12,496 bases of DNA from B4-G1 sp964393895 (lineage in GTDB: Bacteria > Chloroflexota > Anaerolineae > B4-G1): assembly GCA_964393895.1 (NCBI GenBank), contig CAYMWP010000133.1, positions 1-12,496 of the forward strand, in the 5' to 3' direction. Of the stretch, positions 1-6,730 are shown in pieces. Made by a program: the position numbers and the translations under genes. Position 1 is the first letter of the stretch. The number at the start of each line of letters is the position of its first letter. The notes under the pieces are model-generated. The model worked only from the letters and a program-made list of their open reading frames with translations. It was not told the origin of the DNA and searched no databases.

Positions 1-17
1 CCGTCGGCCTGGCGGCT

Positions 18-83
18 CATCCGCTGGTTAGCCGGAGGCGAGCGTCAGCGAGCCGGAGGCTAGCCAGCGGATGCTGCATCCGC
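18..83. repeat. Stacked inverted repeats, probably start of a further attC
   Basis: Arms 18-33 and 58-73 are 16-base inverted repeats with one G-T mismatch around a 24-base loop. The right arm can instead pair with 76-83 (GCGGATGC / GCATCCGC, one-base loop), so the two hairpins compete. The 10-mer AGCCGGAGGC occurs twice (30-39, 51-60). Read on the - strand from about 33 leftwards, GGCTAAC followed by an AGCCGcC block resembles the R''-L'' half of the attC sites further right, suggesting another attC whose remainder lies outside the window. That last step is inference. Confidence 0.45.
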
Positions 84-88
84 CGCGC

Positions 89-123
89 CGTTAGCGCGGG
101 ACGCGAAGCGTCCCGCGCTAACG
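89..123. repeat. Perfect 16-bp inverted repeat at the outer attC core
   Basis: CGTTAGCGCGGGACGC (89-104) is followed by GAA and then its exact reverse complement (108-123). The right arm contains the GTTAGCG core that ends attC4, so the left arm is a mirror image of that core. No open reading frame is evident between attC4 and the next attC-like half, so this may be the body of a gene-less mini-cassette. Confidence 0.6.
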
Positions 124-245
124 ATAAGCATAAGCCGCCGCGCCGACTGCGTGGAAAACCCCTTTGCCAGCAGGCACGCTCCAAAGCGCGTTTCACCTTC
201 GCTAGCACGCGCCGCAGGCGCGGTCGGCTTGATGCAATGTTAGGC
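116..245 (-). other. attC recombination site of cassette 4
   Basis: On the - strand the site starts with GCCTAAC (245-239) and ends with GTTAGCG (122-116). Inside the cores, ATTGCATCAAGCCGACCGCG on one side is nearly complementary to GGCGGCTTATGCTTATC on the other, the imperfect pairing with extra bases seen in folded attC sites. The length is about 130 bp. The TAA stop of the preceding gene lies inside the GCCTAAC core. The R' core departs from the GTTRGGC form of the other three sites. Confidence 0.8.
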
Positions 246-953
246 CGCTTGTTTCTCTAGCGAAGCCACGACTTTTTCTCCTAACTCAGTTAATTCAAAA
301 TGACCAAGTGTACTAGGCAACATGTCACGTTCGTGTATTAGTTCAATCGGGATGTAATAATCTTCTGAGATGTACTCGATTAAGTCAACGTCAATAACAG
401 CATGCATCTGAGTATCAGTAAATCCATTCATCATCAGGTGTTCATACAAGCCATCAGCCGCATCATCAGGCAGAACCCAGCCTAGCAGGATATTGAGAAG
501 CTCAAGAACACTTTTCTCGTCGGGGAAAATACCAGCCTTGATAAGACCAGGTAATCTCCCGATATCAGCGAAACTCACAGCAGAAGCCCCAATCAAATCA
601 AGCAACTCGCTCGCTAATATCATTACTCTGGCGCAAGTTTGTTTATTTATCTCACTACCATCGTGTGCTGCATAATTGCGATAGTATGAAAACGCTCCTC
701 GAAATAATGCTTCAGCGTGCTTCTGCATTTTCTCACCAAAGGGTACACGCAACTTAATTCCCTTGCCTGTTCCAAAAATGCTAGTGACAAGGTTGACGCC
801 ATATCTGTTTTCAACGCCGGATTTCTCTTTTAGAGCAAGTTCAACTTGAGTCATTGCCTCCAAAGCAGCATGCTTGTAGTGTCCGCCAGTGTAGAGATCT
901 TGGCAATGGCTCAGGATTCTCGGGTGTAACAGCGATTCAAATTCAGTGTTCAT
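240..953 (-). CDS. TIGR02391-like protein with HEPN-type RX4H motif (cassette 4)
   Basis: This 237-residue soluble protein is encoded in the fourth cassette. The N-terminal 125 residues resemble the TIGR02391/Ymh family: an early HPRI segment, a helix with ALEA.TQVE, then YYRNYAAHDG and a helical ILASELLDLI segment. R92 and H97 form RX4H, the signature of HEPN-fold ribonucleases that act in toxin-antitoxin and anti-phage systems; nuclease activity here is inference. The C-terminal 110 residues are acidic and unrecognised. Start ATG at 953 has AGGT six bases upstream, about 40 bases after the cassette boundary. The stop overlaps the attC core. The gene looks more AT-rich than its neighbours, consistent with separate acquisition. 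It could instead be a non-catalytic RNA-binding HEPN protein. Confidence 0.75.
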   Translation of the reverse strand: MNTEFESLLHPRILSHCQDLYTGGHYKHAALEAMTQVELALKEKSGVENRYGVNLVTSIFGTGKGIKLRVPFGEKMQKHAEALFRGAFSYYRNYAAHDGSEINKQTCARVMILASELLDLIGASAVSFADIGRLPGLIKAGIFPDEKSVLELLNILLGWVLPDDAADGLYEHLMMNGFTDTQMHAVIDVDLIEYISEDYYIPIELIHERDMLPSTLGHFELTELGEKVVASLEKQAA

Positions 954-986
954 AACTTACCTATCTGGTTCGATGACAATGAAGCG

Positions 987-1084
987 GCCTAACGGTTGGT
1001 GTGAGCCGCGCCCACCCGCCCCCGCTGGCAAGACCTGATAGTTCAACGCGCCAGGGTGGGCGTCGGCTCCACACAGGGTTGGGC
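987..1084 (-). other. attC recombination site of cassette 3
   Basis: On the - strand it runs from GCCCAAC (1084-1078) to GTTAGGC (993-987). The inner arms TGTGGAGCCGACGCCCACC and GGTGGGCGCGGCTCACACC pair almost completely, leaving an extrahelical base. At 98 bp it is the shortest of the four. The AGCCGAC block recurs in three of the four sites. No gene overlaps it. Confidence 0.88.
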
Positions 1085-1146
1085 GGCTTTGGGTGAATTG
1101 TACCACTACCATTTACGGGCTGATGGTACGATGCTGTTACACTTGC

Positions 1147-2202
1147 TCAACCCCTGTTGGTCTGATAACGCCAAACGGGATCGCGCATGATCACCAACAC
1201 CACCGCGACCAAACACACAAGCCCGTATATGCCCAGGCCAAAAGAGAACACCTTGTCATAGGGCCGCATGAGATAAGTCAACACAAAGGGATAGATGCTA
1301 TTCAGGACGCCATGCATGAAGCAAACCACCCAAATGCTGTCGGTTTTCATCACCGCGTAGCCAAAGGCAAACCCGGTCAGCACGAAGAAAATCACACCCA
1401 GACACAAGCCGGTCGCTGTGGCCGGGTAGGTGTGAATGCCACTGAGAATGATCGGAAAGTGCCAGACACCCCAAATCAAACTGACCAGGAATACCCCAGG
1501 GCGTGGCCCCAGTTTCACCAACTCGTTGTGGAGAAAGCCGCGCCAACCGTATTCCTCGCCAAACACGGTAGCCAGACCGCTCAATGGCGTGCCAACGACC
1601 GAAATCAAGAAGAAACCGAACAACGCAAAAGGATACAGGCTGCCCGTGACCGGCACTCCGCCTACATTGTCCAGGATACCTGGAAACCGGCCCAGGCCGA
1701 AAAGCCAATTCAGGGCGGCCTGGCTGAGCAAGAACAAAACGACCCCGGCGATAAAACGCACGCCCAGGTTCTTGTTGCCTATCTGCAGTCCAACGCGTTG
1801 AAAGCCCTCTGCCCCGCATTTCCCATAAATGTAAAAGACCACAAACGTCCATAACGTCACGAGAATCCCTCCGACACCCTGCAAGATCAGGGCGCGGATT
1901 GGGGTCGTGAGGGCGAGCAGCGTCAAGATGCTGGTGAGTATTGAGAGCAGGAAAAAGCTGTAAAAGACCCATCGGGTTGCTTCCTTGTGGGTCCGAAAGT
2001 AGAGCGGGCTGTCCTTGAAAACGAATATCTGCAGGAGCAACGCCGAAAGGGCTGGGAAGAACATGCCCAGCGGGTGCAGCCCTGTTTCCAGGTAGGCCTT
2101 TTGCTTGATGGTCAGTGCGACCAGCAACTCCAGGCCCCAGGTCAGACCAAAGGTCAGAGTCAGAAATAGAAAAACCCGCTTGAATTGTACTCGCTGCGTC
2201 AT
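1147..2202 (-). CDS. CPBP-family (CAAX/Abi) intramembrane metalloprotease (cassette 3)
   Basis: This is a 351-residue polytopic membrane protein of the CPBP family (Rce1-like; PF02517). The three catalytic motifs are visible: EEYGWR (E216, E217, R221), WGVWH (H248) and FMHGVLNS (H297, N301). They lie in the C-terminal half between hydrophobic segments; the N-terminal half adds about four membrane segments. Eukaryotic members remove the -AAX tripeptide from prenylated proteins; bacterial ones serve in bacteriocin immunity, signalling and maturation of peptides, so the substrate is unknown. The ATG at 2202 is 32 bases after the cassette boundary, with a weak GGGA ribosome site. The neighbouring cassette encodes an ICMT-like methyltransferase, the next enzyme in eukaryotic CAAX processing, but each gene sits in its own mobile unit. 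Confidence 0.9.
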   Translation of the reverse strand: MTQRVQFKRVFLFLTLTFGLTWGLELLVALTIKQKAYLETGLHPLGMFFPALSALLLQIFVFKDSPLYFRTHKEATRWVFYSFFLLSILTSILTLLALTTPIRALILQGVGGILVTLWTFVVFYIYGKCGAEGFQRVGLQIGNKNLGVRFIAGVVLFLLSQAALNWLFGLGRFPGILDNVGGVPVTGSLYPFALFGFFLISVVGTPLSGLATVFGEEYGWRGFLHNELVKLGPRPGVFLVSLIWGVWHFPIILSGIHTYPATATGLCLGVIFFVLTGFAFGYAVMKTDSIWVVCFMHGVLNSIYPFVLTYLMRPYDKVFSFGLGIYGLVCLVAVVLVIMRDPVWRYQTNRG

Positions 2203-2228
2203 TTTCCCAGCCCGTTTGACTCGTTGCC

Positions 2229-2354
2229 GCCCAACGGATGAGCTCAGCTGCCGGGTGGGGCAAACCAGCTGCCACCGACCGCGAATCCAAAATCATCTAA
2301 AAATAGATTTCGTAGCCCCGCAACCAGCCCGGTCAGCTGCAGCGGGGGTTAGGC
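2229..2354 (-). other. attC recombination site of cassette 2
   Basis: On the - strand it starts with GCCTAAC (2354-2348) and ends with GTTGGGC (2235-2229). The inner arms CCCCGCTGCAGCTGACCGGG and CCCGGCAGCTGAGCTCATC pair imperfectly, and the central part contains a further CCCC/GGGG pairing around an AT-rich loop. It is about 126 bp. It lies between the methyltransferase and protease genes. Confidence 0.85.
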
Positions 2355-2385
2355 GCAGAGTTCACCGCTCTCCTGCAAAATGGCT

Positions 2386-3090
2386 CTATGGATACAACAC
2401 TCTGTTCAACAAAACGAGCCCCAACAACAACATTGGAAACACTATCGAGATGATGATCTCCAGCCACCGCCGCCGGGTCACAGCAAAGGGAATCAAGAAA
2501 GCAGTCTTGTTTCGGTATTCAGAGTACGCTTCGCCAAACACCCCCAACAAATGCATCTCTTCTACCCAAGCAAGCAGGATGTAGGCCCCCAGTGTACCAA
2601 ACCATATCAACAACGTACCCTCAGGACCTAGCCAGCCCACGTCTCCCAACACTTCCCGGTAGGAGCGACTGGTCAGATTGCTGGTGAACAGAATCGCACC
2701 GAAATACTGCGGATTTCTCACCAACCGATATGGCCCGGACGTGACCAATCCCTTTTTTCTCTTGATGTTGAGATATATAGTGGCGTAGATCATGATGAGA
2801 ATGCCCAGGATTGAGATCACCTTATCGGGCAAGTGTGGCCCTCCCAGCAGCAGTACATCGATTGCAGTCAAGAAGTACGAGCCGGAAGGTTCCTGGCCAT
2901 GAAATTGGATTGTGGGATCGAACAGAGAGAGAAACATGATCACCAAGTAAACAATCAACGGCATAGTCATCAGGCCGGCCCAAATGAACAGTGAAGGTGC
3001 AGAGGCAACCAAGGGAATGAGCCAGCCAGCGATCTCTAGGAAAACGGACTTTAACCTTTTAGCCAAGGTAGTCTGATGACGATTTTTCAT
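2386..3090 (-). CDS. Isoprenylcysteine carboxyl methyltransferase (ICMT/PEMT)-like membrane protein (cassette 2)
   Basis: This 234-residue protein has about five hydrophobic segments and the cofactor-binding signature of the ICMT/PEMT family: SGPYRLVRNPQY at 118-129, paired glutamates at 177-178, and FGEAYSEYRNKT at 185-196 before a final membrane helix. Family members transfer methyl groups from S-adenosylmethionine to membrane-embedded substrates such as prenylcysteine carboxylates or phospholipid amines; the substrate here cannot be read from sequence. The ATG at 3090 has AAAGGA upstream and is 40 bases after the cassette boundary. The gene fills its cassette and is followed by attC2. Bacterial members are common and mostly uncharacterised. 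Confidence 0.85.
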   Translation of the reverse strand: MKNRHQTTLAKRLKSVFLEIAGWLIPLVASAPSLFIWAGLMTMPLIVYLVIMFLSLFDPTIQFHGQEPSGSYFLTAIDVLLLGGPHLPDKVISILGILIMIYATIYLNIKRKKGLVTSGPYRLVRNPQYFGAILFTSNLTSRSYREVLGDVGWLGPEGTLLIWFGTLGAYILLAWVEEMHLLGVFGEAYSEYRNKTAFLIPFAVTRRRWLEIIISIVFPMLLLGLVLLNRVLYP

Positions 3091-3124
3091 TCTGCATTCC
3101 TTTCGAGTACCCTTTCTTTTCTGC

Positions 3125-3252
3125 GCCTAACGGTGTGCTTCAGCCGCGCCGCGGCTTTTGTACAGAACCTCTCACTTCAAAGAGCCTCAAATAACCAAAT
3201 CGTGCCGCGATACAAGGCCGCGAAGCGGCGTCGGCTGCAAGCAGTGTTGGGC
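3125..3252 (-). other. attC recombination site of cassette 1
   Basis: On the - strand it runs from GCCCAAC (3252-3246) to GTTAGGC (3131-3125). The inner arms CACTGCTTGCAGCCGACGCC and GGCGCGGCTGAAGCACACC match in the typical attC way, with an unpaired G. CGCCGC/GCGGCG extends the stem, and the centre is an AT-richer loop. The length is 128 bp. It separates the TPR gene from the methyltransferase gene. Confidence 0.9.
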
Positions 3253-3335
3253 GGCAAGGGATGATATGCACATGGCGAGGAAAGCGGCACACATATCCCT
3301 CTGGGCCACCACGCTGCAGGCGCACACCTGCACGC

Positions 3336-4481
3336 TCATGCTCTGTGCCCTGCTTCCTCGTTTCGCTTCTGTTCAACCCGCTGCGTGATCTCGTCCAGAT
3401 CCTCTTTCCACGTGTAGCTTGTCGCTCGCATCTTGGCGATAACAATCGGCCCGTATCTAGCCGGATCCGCCACAACAGCGCTGGCGAAAGCCTCCAATGC
3501 ACGCTCGTGCCTATCGTCGCCAGGGCTTCCTACCCGGTAGTAGGCTGTGCCAATGTTGATATGGGCCGTGCCGTTCGAAGGGTCCAGGGCGACGGCCTTC
3601 TCAAAGTCCTCCATTCCGCTGTAGTCTCCTGTGTGCATCTTCAGGCTGCCCAGATTGCACAGCACTCTCGCTTGTCGTTTCTTGTATCCGATCTCTTCAA
3701 AAGCAGCGATCGCCTTCTGGTACCAGGTAGCCGCCAGTTTGTCGTCGCGCAGATACTCAGAGTGGACACCAAGCCAATAGTAGATGGCACCTGAATCGCT
3801 TGGGTTGCTGCCCTCGACCATCTGCTGCAGGGTTTCCCTGCAACGTTCGTGAAGAGACGTATCCATCTTTAGCGCTTGCTGATAGCGAAGCTGCGCCAGC
3901 TGCTGGTTGCCATCCTGGACGAGACTGACCGACTCGTGGTAGAGAATCAGCGCCCTGTCAGCGTTGGCTCCCGGACGTACACTTGCGACAAGGGGGTGCG
4001 TGATTGCATAGTGGCTCTCAGCAGTCGCCCCCTCCAGGTCGCTCGGCTCCTCTTCGCTGTCGAGACTAGCAAGCAGCTTGTTGACTTGATCGATGTGAAA
4101 AGATACCCGTGGGAAGCTCGGAATACGCCACATGAAGGCGAGAAACACCAAGAACAGGAGAAAGGCCCCCTTGCACACGCCTGATGTCTCCATTTCCCGG
4201 AATCCAGTCCGAAACAGCATCAGTAGGACCGAGAAGACAGCCGCGATAAGGAACATCCGCCACAAAAGGGCCGCAAAGAGAGGCCACCGGGGCACTCCAA
4301 GCAATCGCTGCGCTAGACGCACGTCCGAATCTGGGTCACGCACAGCCGGACCAGGCCACTTGACGGTGCCTCGTTCCAGCGCGACGAACAGCCGCACCAA
4401 AGTGGGAAGCCCTCTTGCGGCTTGCACGCCGAAAAAGACGACGCTCACCCCGATTACTGCGACCAACCATGGACTACCCAT
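3336..4481 (-). CDS. Membrane-anchored TPR protein, second gene of cassette 1
   Basis: This protein is 381 residues if it starts at the ATG at 4481, which has AGAGGTG six bases upstream; a GTG at 4490 in the same frame lacks such a site. Hydrophobic segments lie at about 5-22, 67-92 and 104-120, followed by a charged linker and a C-terminal helical domain. Tetratricopeptide-like repeats occur around 196-210, 231-264, 268-303 and 304-340, including AxxxYxxALxxD and NLGSLKMHTGDYSGMEDFEKAVALDPSN. TPR domains bind other proteins, so a scaffold role is likely. The gene overlaps the end of the upstream membrane-protein gene by 8 bases, indicating translational coupling and joint function. No enzymatic domain is visible. 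Confidence 0.8.
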   Translation of the reverse strand: MGSPWLVAVIGVSVVFFGVQAARGLPTLVRLFVALERGTVKWPGPAVRDPDSDVRLAQRLLGVPRWPLFAALLWRMFLIAAVFSVLLMLFRTGFREMETSGVCKGAFLLFLVFLAFMWRIPSFPRVSFHIDQVNKLLASLDSEEEPSDLEGATAESHYAITHPLVASVRPGANADRALILYHESVSLVQDGNQQLAQLRYQQALKMDTSLHERCRETLQQMVEGSNPSDSGAIYYWLGVHSEYLRDDKLAATWYQKAIAAFEEIGYKKRQARVLCNLGSLKMHTGDYSGMEDFEKAVALDPSNGTAHINIGTAYYRVGSPGDDRHERALEAFASAVVADPARYGPIVIAKMRATSYTWKEDLDEITQRVEQKRNEEAGHRA

Positions 4482-5424
4482 CTCCGCCACCTCTGCTCAC
4501 CCAGTCTGGGCCCTTCGACGCCAAGCCAGGAAAGTCCCCCAGTTGCCAGCCTGGGCCCGGCAGTAATCGCCATACTCGGTAGAGAATCGCGCCGTACACG
4601 ACTGGCGCCAGGATCCCGGCAACGATCGCTGAGGGCCACTCGCCCCAGCGGAACACTGTGTTGGATAGGTTCCCCGTGACGACGGATGCAACATACACAA
4701 CGCTTAGGGTTATTAGGCTGGGCACCCGCTTCGAAACCCGCAGACGGACCACTAGCAAGAGTAACGCTGCGACGAGCGGCCCCGCATAGACAACGATCGC
4801 AGCGCCGACGTCGAACCGCCAAAAGCTGAGCTCCACCAGCTCGCGCAGAATTCTTAGCAGCACCATCAGCGTCTCTAGCAGCATCGCTAGCAGCAGGAGG
4901 GCTCCTAGCGCCTTGAAGATGAGAGAGCCCTTCTCCATCATAAACCACAGAAAGCGGAAGATATAGCGTGTCATGGCGAAAAAGACAGCACAGGCTGCGC
5001 AGAAGCAGGCGAATGGATAGGTCGCCACGTGATCGTCGGTGGGAAAGACGAGATCGACGAGTACCAGGGGGATAGCGATCAGGAGCCCTAGCCCAAGCAC
5101 TGCCAGATAGGGGAAGATGACGCCAATGCCGAATCCGATTGCACCTTTCCTGAGGAGGCCTTTGACGGAATGCTCGTCCAGTCCAAACGCGATCATCTGC
5201 CAGGCGCCGAGTACGCCGCTCACGATCGCCCAGATCCTGAAGAGATCCACGACGTCGAGAAGCGGCTCTTGCCACCGGAGAAAGCTGGGTGGCAGAACGA
5301 TCGGCAACCGCTGAACGATTGCCTGGGACTCACAACCAGCGATCAAGAGCAGCGCGCCGGCTACAGCGGCGCCGCCAGCAAGAGCAACTAGCGAGGTCCA
5401 GAATCGAGGGAGTCCGCCTCTCAT
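4474..5424 (-). CDS. Polytopic membrane protein of unknown function, first gene of cassette 1
   Basis: This 316-residue protein has roughly eight hydrophobic segments, beginning with SLVALAGGAAVAGALLLIAG. IAGC at 28-31 resembles a lipobox but is more likely just the end of the first membrane helix, since several more follow. I do not recognise a family. The frame stays open to 5490, but ATG 5424 is preferred because AAGGA lies just upstream. The 66-base leader begins exactly at the attI junction, so this is the attI-proximal and probably best expressed cassette gene. It overlaps the TPR gene by 8 bases; together they form a two-gene cassette that may encode a membrane complex. Confidence 0.75.
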   Translation of the reverse strand: MRGGLPRFWTSLVALAGGAAVAGALLLIAGCESQAIVQRLPIVLPPSFLRWQEPLLDVVDLFRIWAIVSGVLGAWQMIAFGLDEHSVKGLLRKGAIGFGIGVIFPYLAVLGLGLLIAIPLVLVDLVFPTDDHVATYPFACFCAACAVFFAMTRYIFRFLWFMMEKGSLIFKALGALLLLAMLLETLMVLLRILRELVELSFWRFDVGAAIVVYAGPLVAALLLLVVRLRVSKRVPSLITLSVVYVASVVTGNLSNTVFRWGEWPSAIVAGILAPVVYGAILYRVWRLLPGPGWQLGDFPGLASKGPDWVSRGGGDG

Positions 5425-5498
5425 ATCATCATCCTTGACATTCCAGCATAGCGATATCCCGAAAACGACTGTATAGACATTGCAGCCCAACTATTGAG

Positions 5499-5520
5499 TA
5501 GACCGAATTATTTCGGTCTA
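5499..5520. promoter_or_regulatory. Perfect 22-bp palindrome in the attI region
   Basis: TAGACCGAA (5499-5507), TTAT, TTCGGTCTA (5512-5520) is a perfect 9-bp inverted repeat. It lies 8 bases from the insertion core. Its CCGAA/TTCGG half-sites recur in the intI promoter spacer (5581-5591) and singly at 5539-5543. It could be a regulator operator, an integrase-binding site, or a hairpin in the cassette transcript leader. Confidence 0.55.
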
Positions 5521-5550
5521 TCTGCCTGGGTTCATATACCGAACAAGCTC

Positions 5551-5559
5551 AGTATAACA
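5551..5559 (-). promoter_or_regulatory. Candidate cassette promoter (Pc), extended -10 only
   Basis: On the - strand TGTTATACT is an extended -10 element pointing into the cassette array, about 60 bases upstream of the first cassette boundary. No convincing -35 hexamer lies at 16-18 bases, so the call rests on position and the extended -10. Confidence 0.3.
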
Positions 5560-5570
5560 TACACCAAAGG

Positions 5571-5598
5571 TTGACTTATGCCGAATTTCGGCTATAAT
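5571..5598 (+). promoter_or_regulatory. intI promoter with internal operator-like dyad
   Basis: TTGACT (5571-5576) and TATAAT (5593-5598) are separated by 16 bases and point into intI. The spacer contains GCCGAA-T-TTCGGC (5580-5592), a perfect 6-bp inverted repeat that touches the -10 box. A protein bound there would block RNA polymerase. In other integrons LexA controls intI; this dyad does not match the E. coli or Bacillus LexA boxes, so the regulator is unknown. Confidence 0.75.
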
Positions 5599-5695
5599 AC
5601 CCGAGAACCTTTGGGCAATCCACTTGCTGTACAGATCCGACGATGACGATATTGTACGCCTGAAATCCTCTCCTGTCAAACGGAGGAGCCAGCTT

Positions 5696-6661
5696 ATGGA
5701 AGAGCACCGCCCCAAGAAGTTATTGGATCAAGTCCGCGATGCCATCCGCCTCAAACACTACTCGTATCGCACCGAGCAGGCCTACGTCGGCTGGATCAAA
5801 CGCTATATCTACTTCCACGGCCTGCGTCACCCGGCCGACATGGGCGCTCCCGAGGTCGAAGCCTTTCTCACCCACCTGGCCGTCAAGAAAAACGTCGCCG
5901 CCTCCACCCAGAACCAGGCCCTCAGCGCCCTTCTCTTCCTCTATCGCGAGGTGCTCCACCGGGATCTGGGTCCTGTTGACGCCCTGCGCGCCAAACGTTC
6001 CAGACGATTACCCACCATCCTGACCAAAGAGGAGACCTTGCGCCTCATCGCTTGCCTGTCGGGCACACACCAGTTAATGGCCAAGTTGATCTACGGCAGC
6101 GGTATGCGATTGATGGAATGCTTGCGCCTGCGCGTCAAGGACCTCGAATTCGAACGGCGGGCCATCATCGTCCGTGACGGTAAGGGGGCTCAGGACCGCG
6201 TGACGGTGCTTCCCGACAGTCTCATCCCCCTTCTTCAGGAGCACCTGCAGCGCGTGAAAGCCTTGCACGAGCAGGACCTGGCCCAGGGCTATGGCGCAGT
6301 CTACCTGCCCAATGCCCTGGCGCGCAAATATCCAAACGCCGATCGGGAATGGGGCTGGCAATACGTCTTCCCGGCCAGCTCCCTGTCCCAGGACCCGCGT
6401 TCCGGCGTCATACGCCGCCATCACCTGCACGAGAGCAGCCTGCAAAAGGCGGTCAAAAAGGCAGCCCGCCTGGCCGGCATCGTCAAACCGGTCAGCCCCC
6501 ACACCCTGCGCCATTGTTTTGCGACCCACCTCCTGGAATCCCACTATGACATCAGAACAGTGCAGGAGCTCTTGGGCCACAAGGACGTCAAAACCACCAT
6601 GATCTACACTCACGTCCTCAACCGCGGTGGCCTGGCCGTCCGCAGCCCGCTCGATACATAA
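5696..6661 (+). CDS. intI: Integron integrase IntI (site-specific tyrosine recombinase)
   Basis: This 321-residue protein recombines attI with attC and moves cassettes. All catalytic residues of the tyrosine recombinase family are present: R138 (GSGMR), K163 (DGKG), H269 and R272 (PHTLRH), H295 (LLGH) and nucleophile Y304 (TTMIYTH). The insertion specific to integron integrases, needed to bind folded attC sites, is seen at about 195-243 (VYLPNALARKYP, DPRSGVIRRHH). The N-terminal SAM-like DNA-binding domain covers 1-90. ATG 5696 is chosen because GGAGGAG lies 7 bases upstream; the frame opens earlier with a TTG at 5624 but lacks a ribosome site. Length is normal for IntI and no lesion is visible. 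It is transcribed divergently from the array, the usual integron layout. Confidence 0.96.
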   Translation: MEEHRPKKLLDQVRDAIRLKHYSYRTEQAYVGWIKRYIYFHGLRHPADMGAPEVEAFLTHLAVKKNVAASTQNQALSALLFLYREVLHRDLGPVDALRAKRSRRLPTILTKEETLRLIACLSGTHQLMAKLIYGSGMRLMECLRLRVKDLEFERRAIIVRDGKGAQDRVTVLPDSLIPLLQEHLQRVKALHEQDLAQGYGAVYLPNALARKYPNADREWGWQYVFPASSLSQDPRSGVIRRHHLHESSLQKAVKKAARLAGIVKPVSPHTLRHCFATHLLESHYDIRTVQELLGHKDVKTTMIYTHVLNRGGLAVRSPLDT

Positions 6662-6730
6662 TGCCAGCATATACCGACCTGGGCACAAACCAAGACCCAA
6701 CACTACGCTAGTTCCACTGCCACTCGCAGC

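Larger units (their letters stand above)
5485..5570 (-). other. attI-like integration region between intI and the first cassette
   Basis: GTTGGGC on the - strand (5491-5485) is a GTTRRRY core at the boundary where the first cassette begins, and it matches the R' cores of the attC sites. The segment from here to the intI promoter holds no gene and lies where attI is expected, between a divergent intI and the array. The exact extent and the integrase-binding sites of attI vary between integrons and cannot be fixed from sequence alone. Confidence 0.65.

Noticed and set aside
17..208. Short open frame on the - strand inside attC4 and the palindromes
   Set aside because: It is made of recombination-site inverted repeats, with Arg-rich low-complexity translation.
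1..245. CRISPR array suggested by repeated palindromic blocks
   Set aside because: The repeats are inverted and unequal, spacing is irregular and there are no cas genes; attC structure explains them better.
1093..1854. Long open frame on the + strand opposite the CPBP protease gene
   Set aside because: It is antisense to a gene with three catalytic motifs, is rich in Gln/His/Asn as expected from a reversed membrane-protein frame, and shows no family similarity.
1298..2296. Second - strand frame overlapping the protease gene
   Set aside because: It is out of frame with the motif-bearing gene, crosses attC2, and its translation is unlike any protein that I recognise.
5580..5592. LexA (SOS) box in the intI promoter
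   Set aside because: The GCCGAA-T-TTCGGC dyad does not match the CTGT-N8-ACAG or GAAC-N4-GTTC LexA sites; it is kept only as an operator for an unknown regulator.
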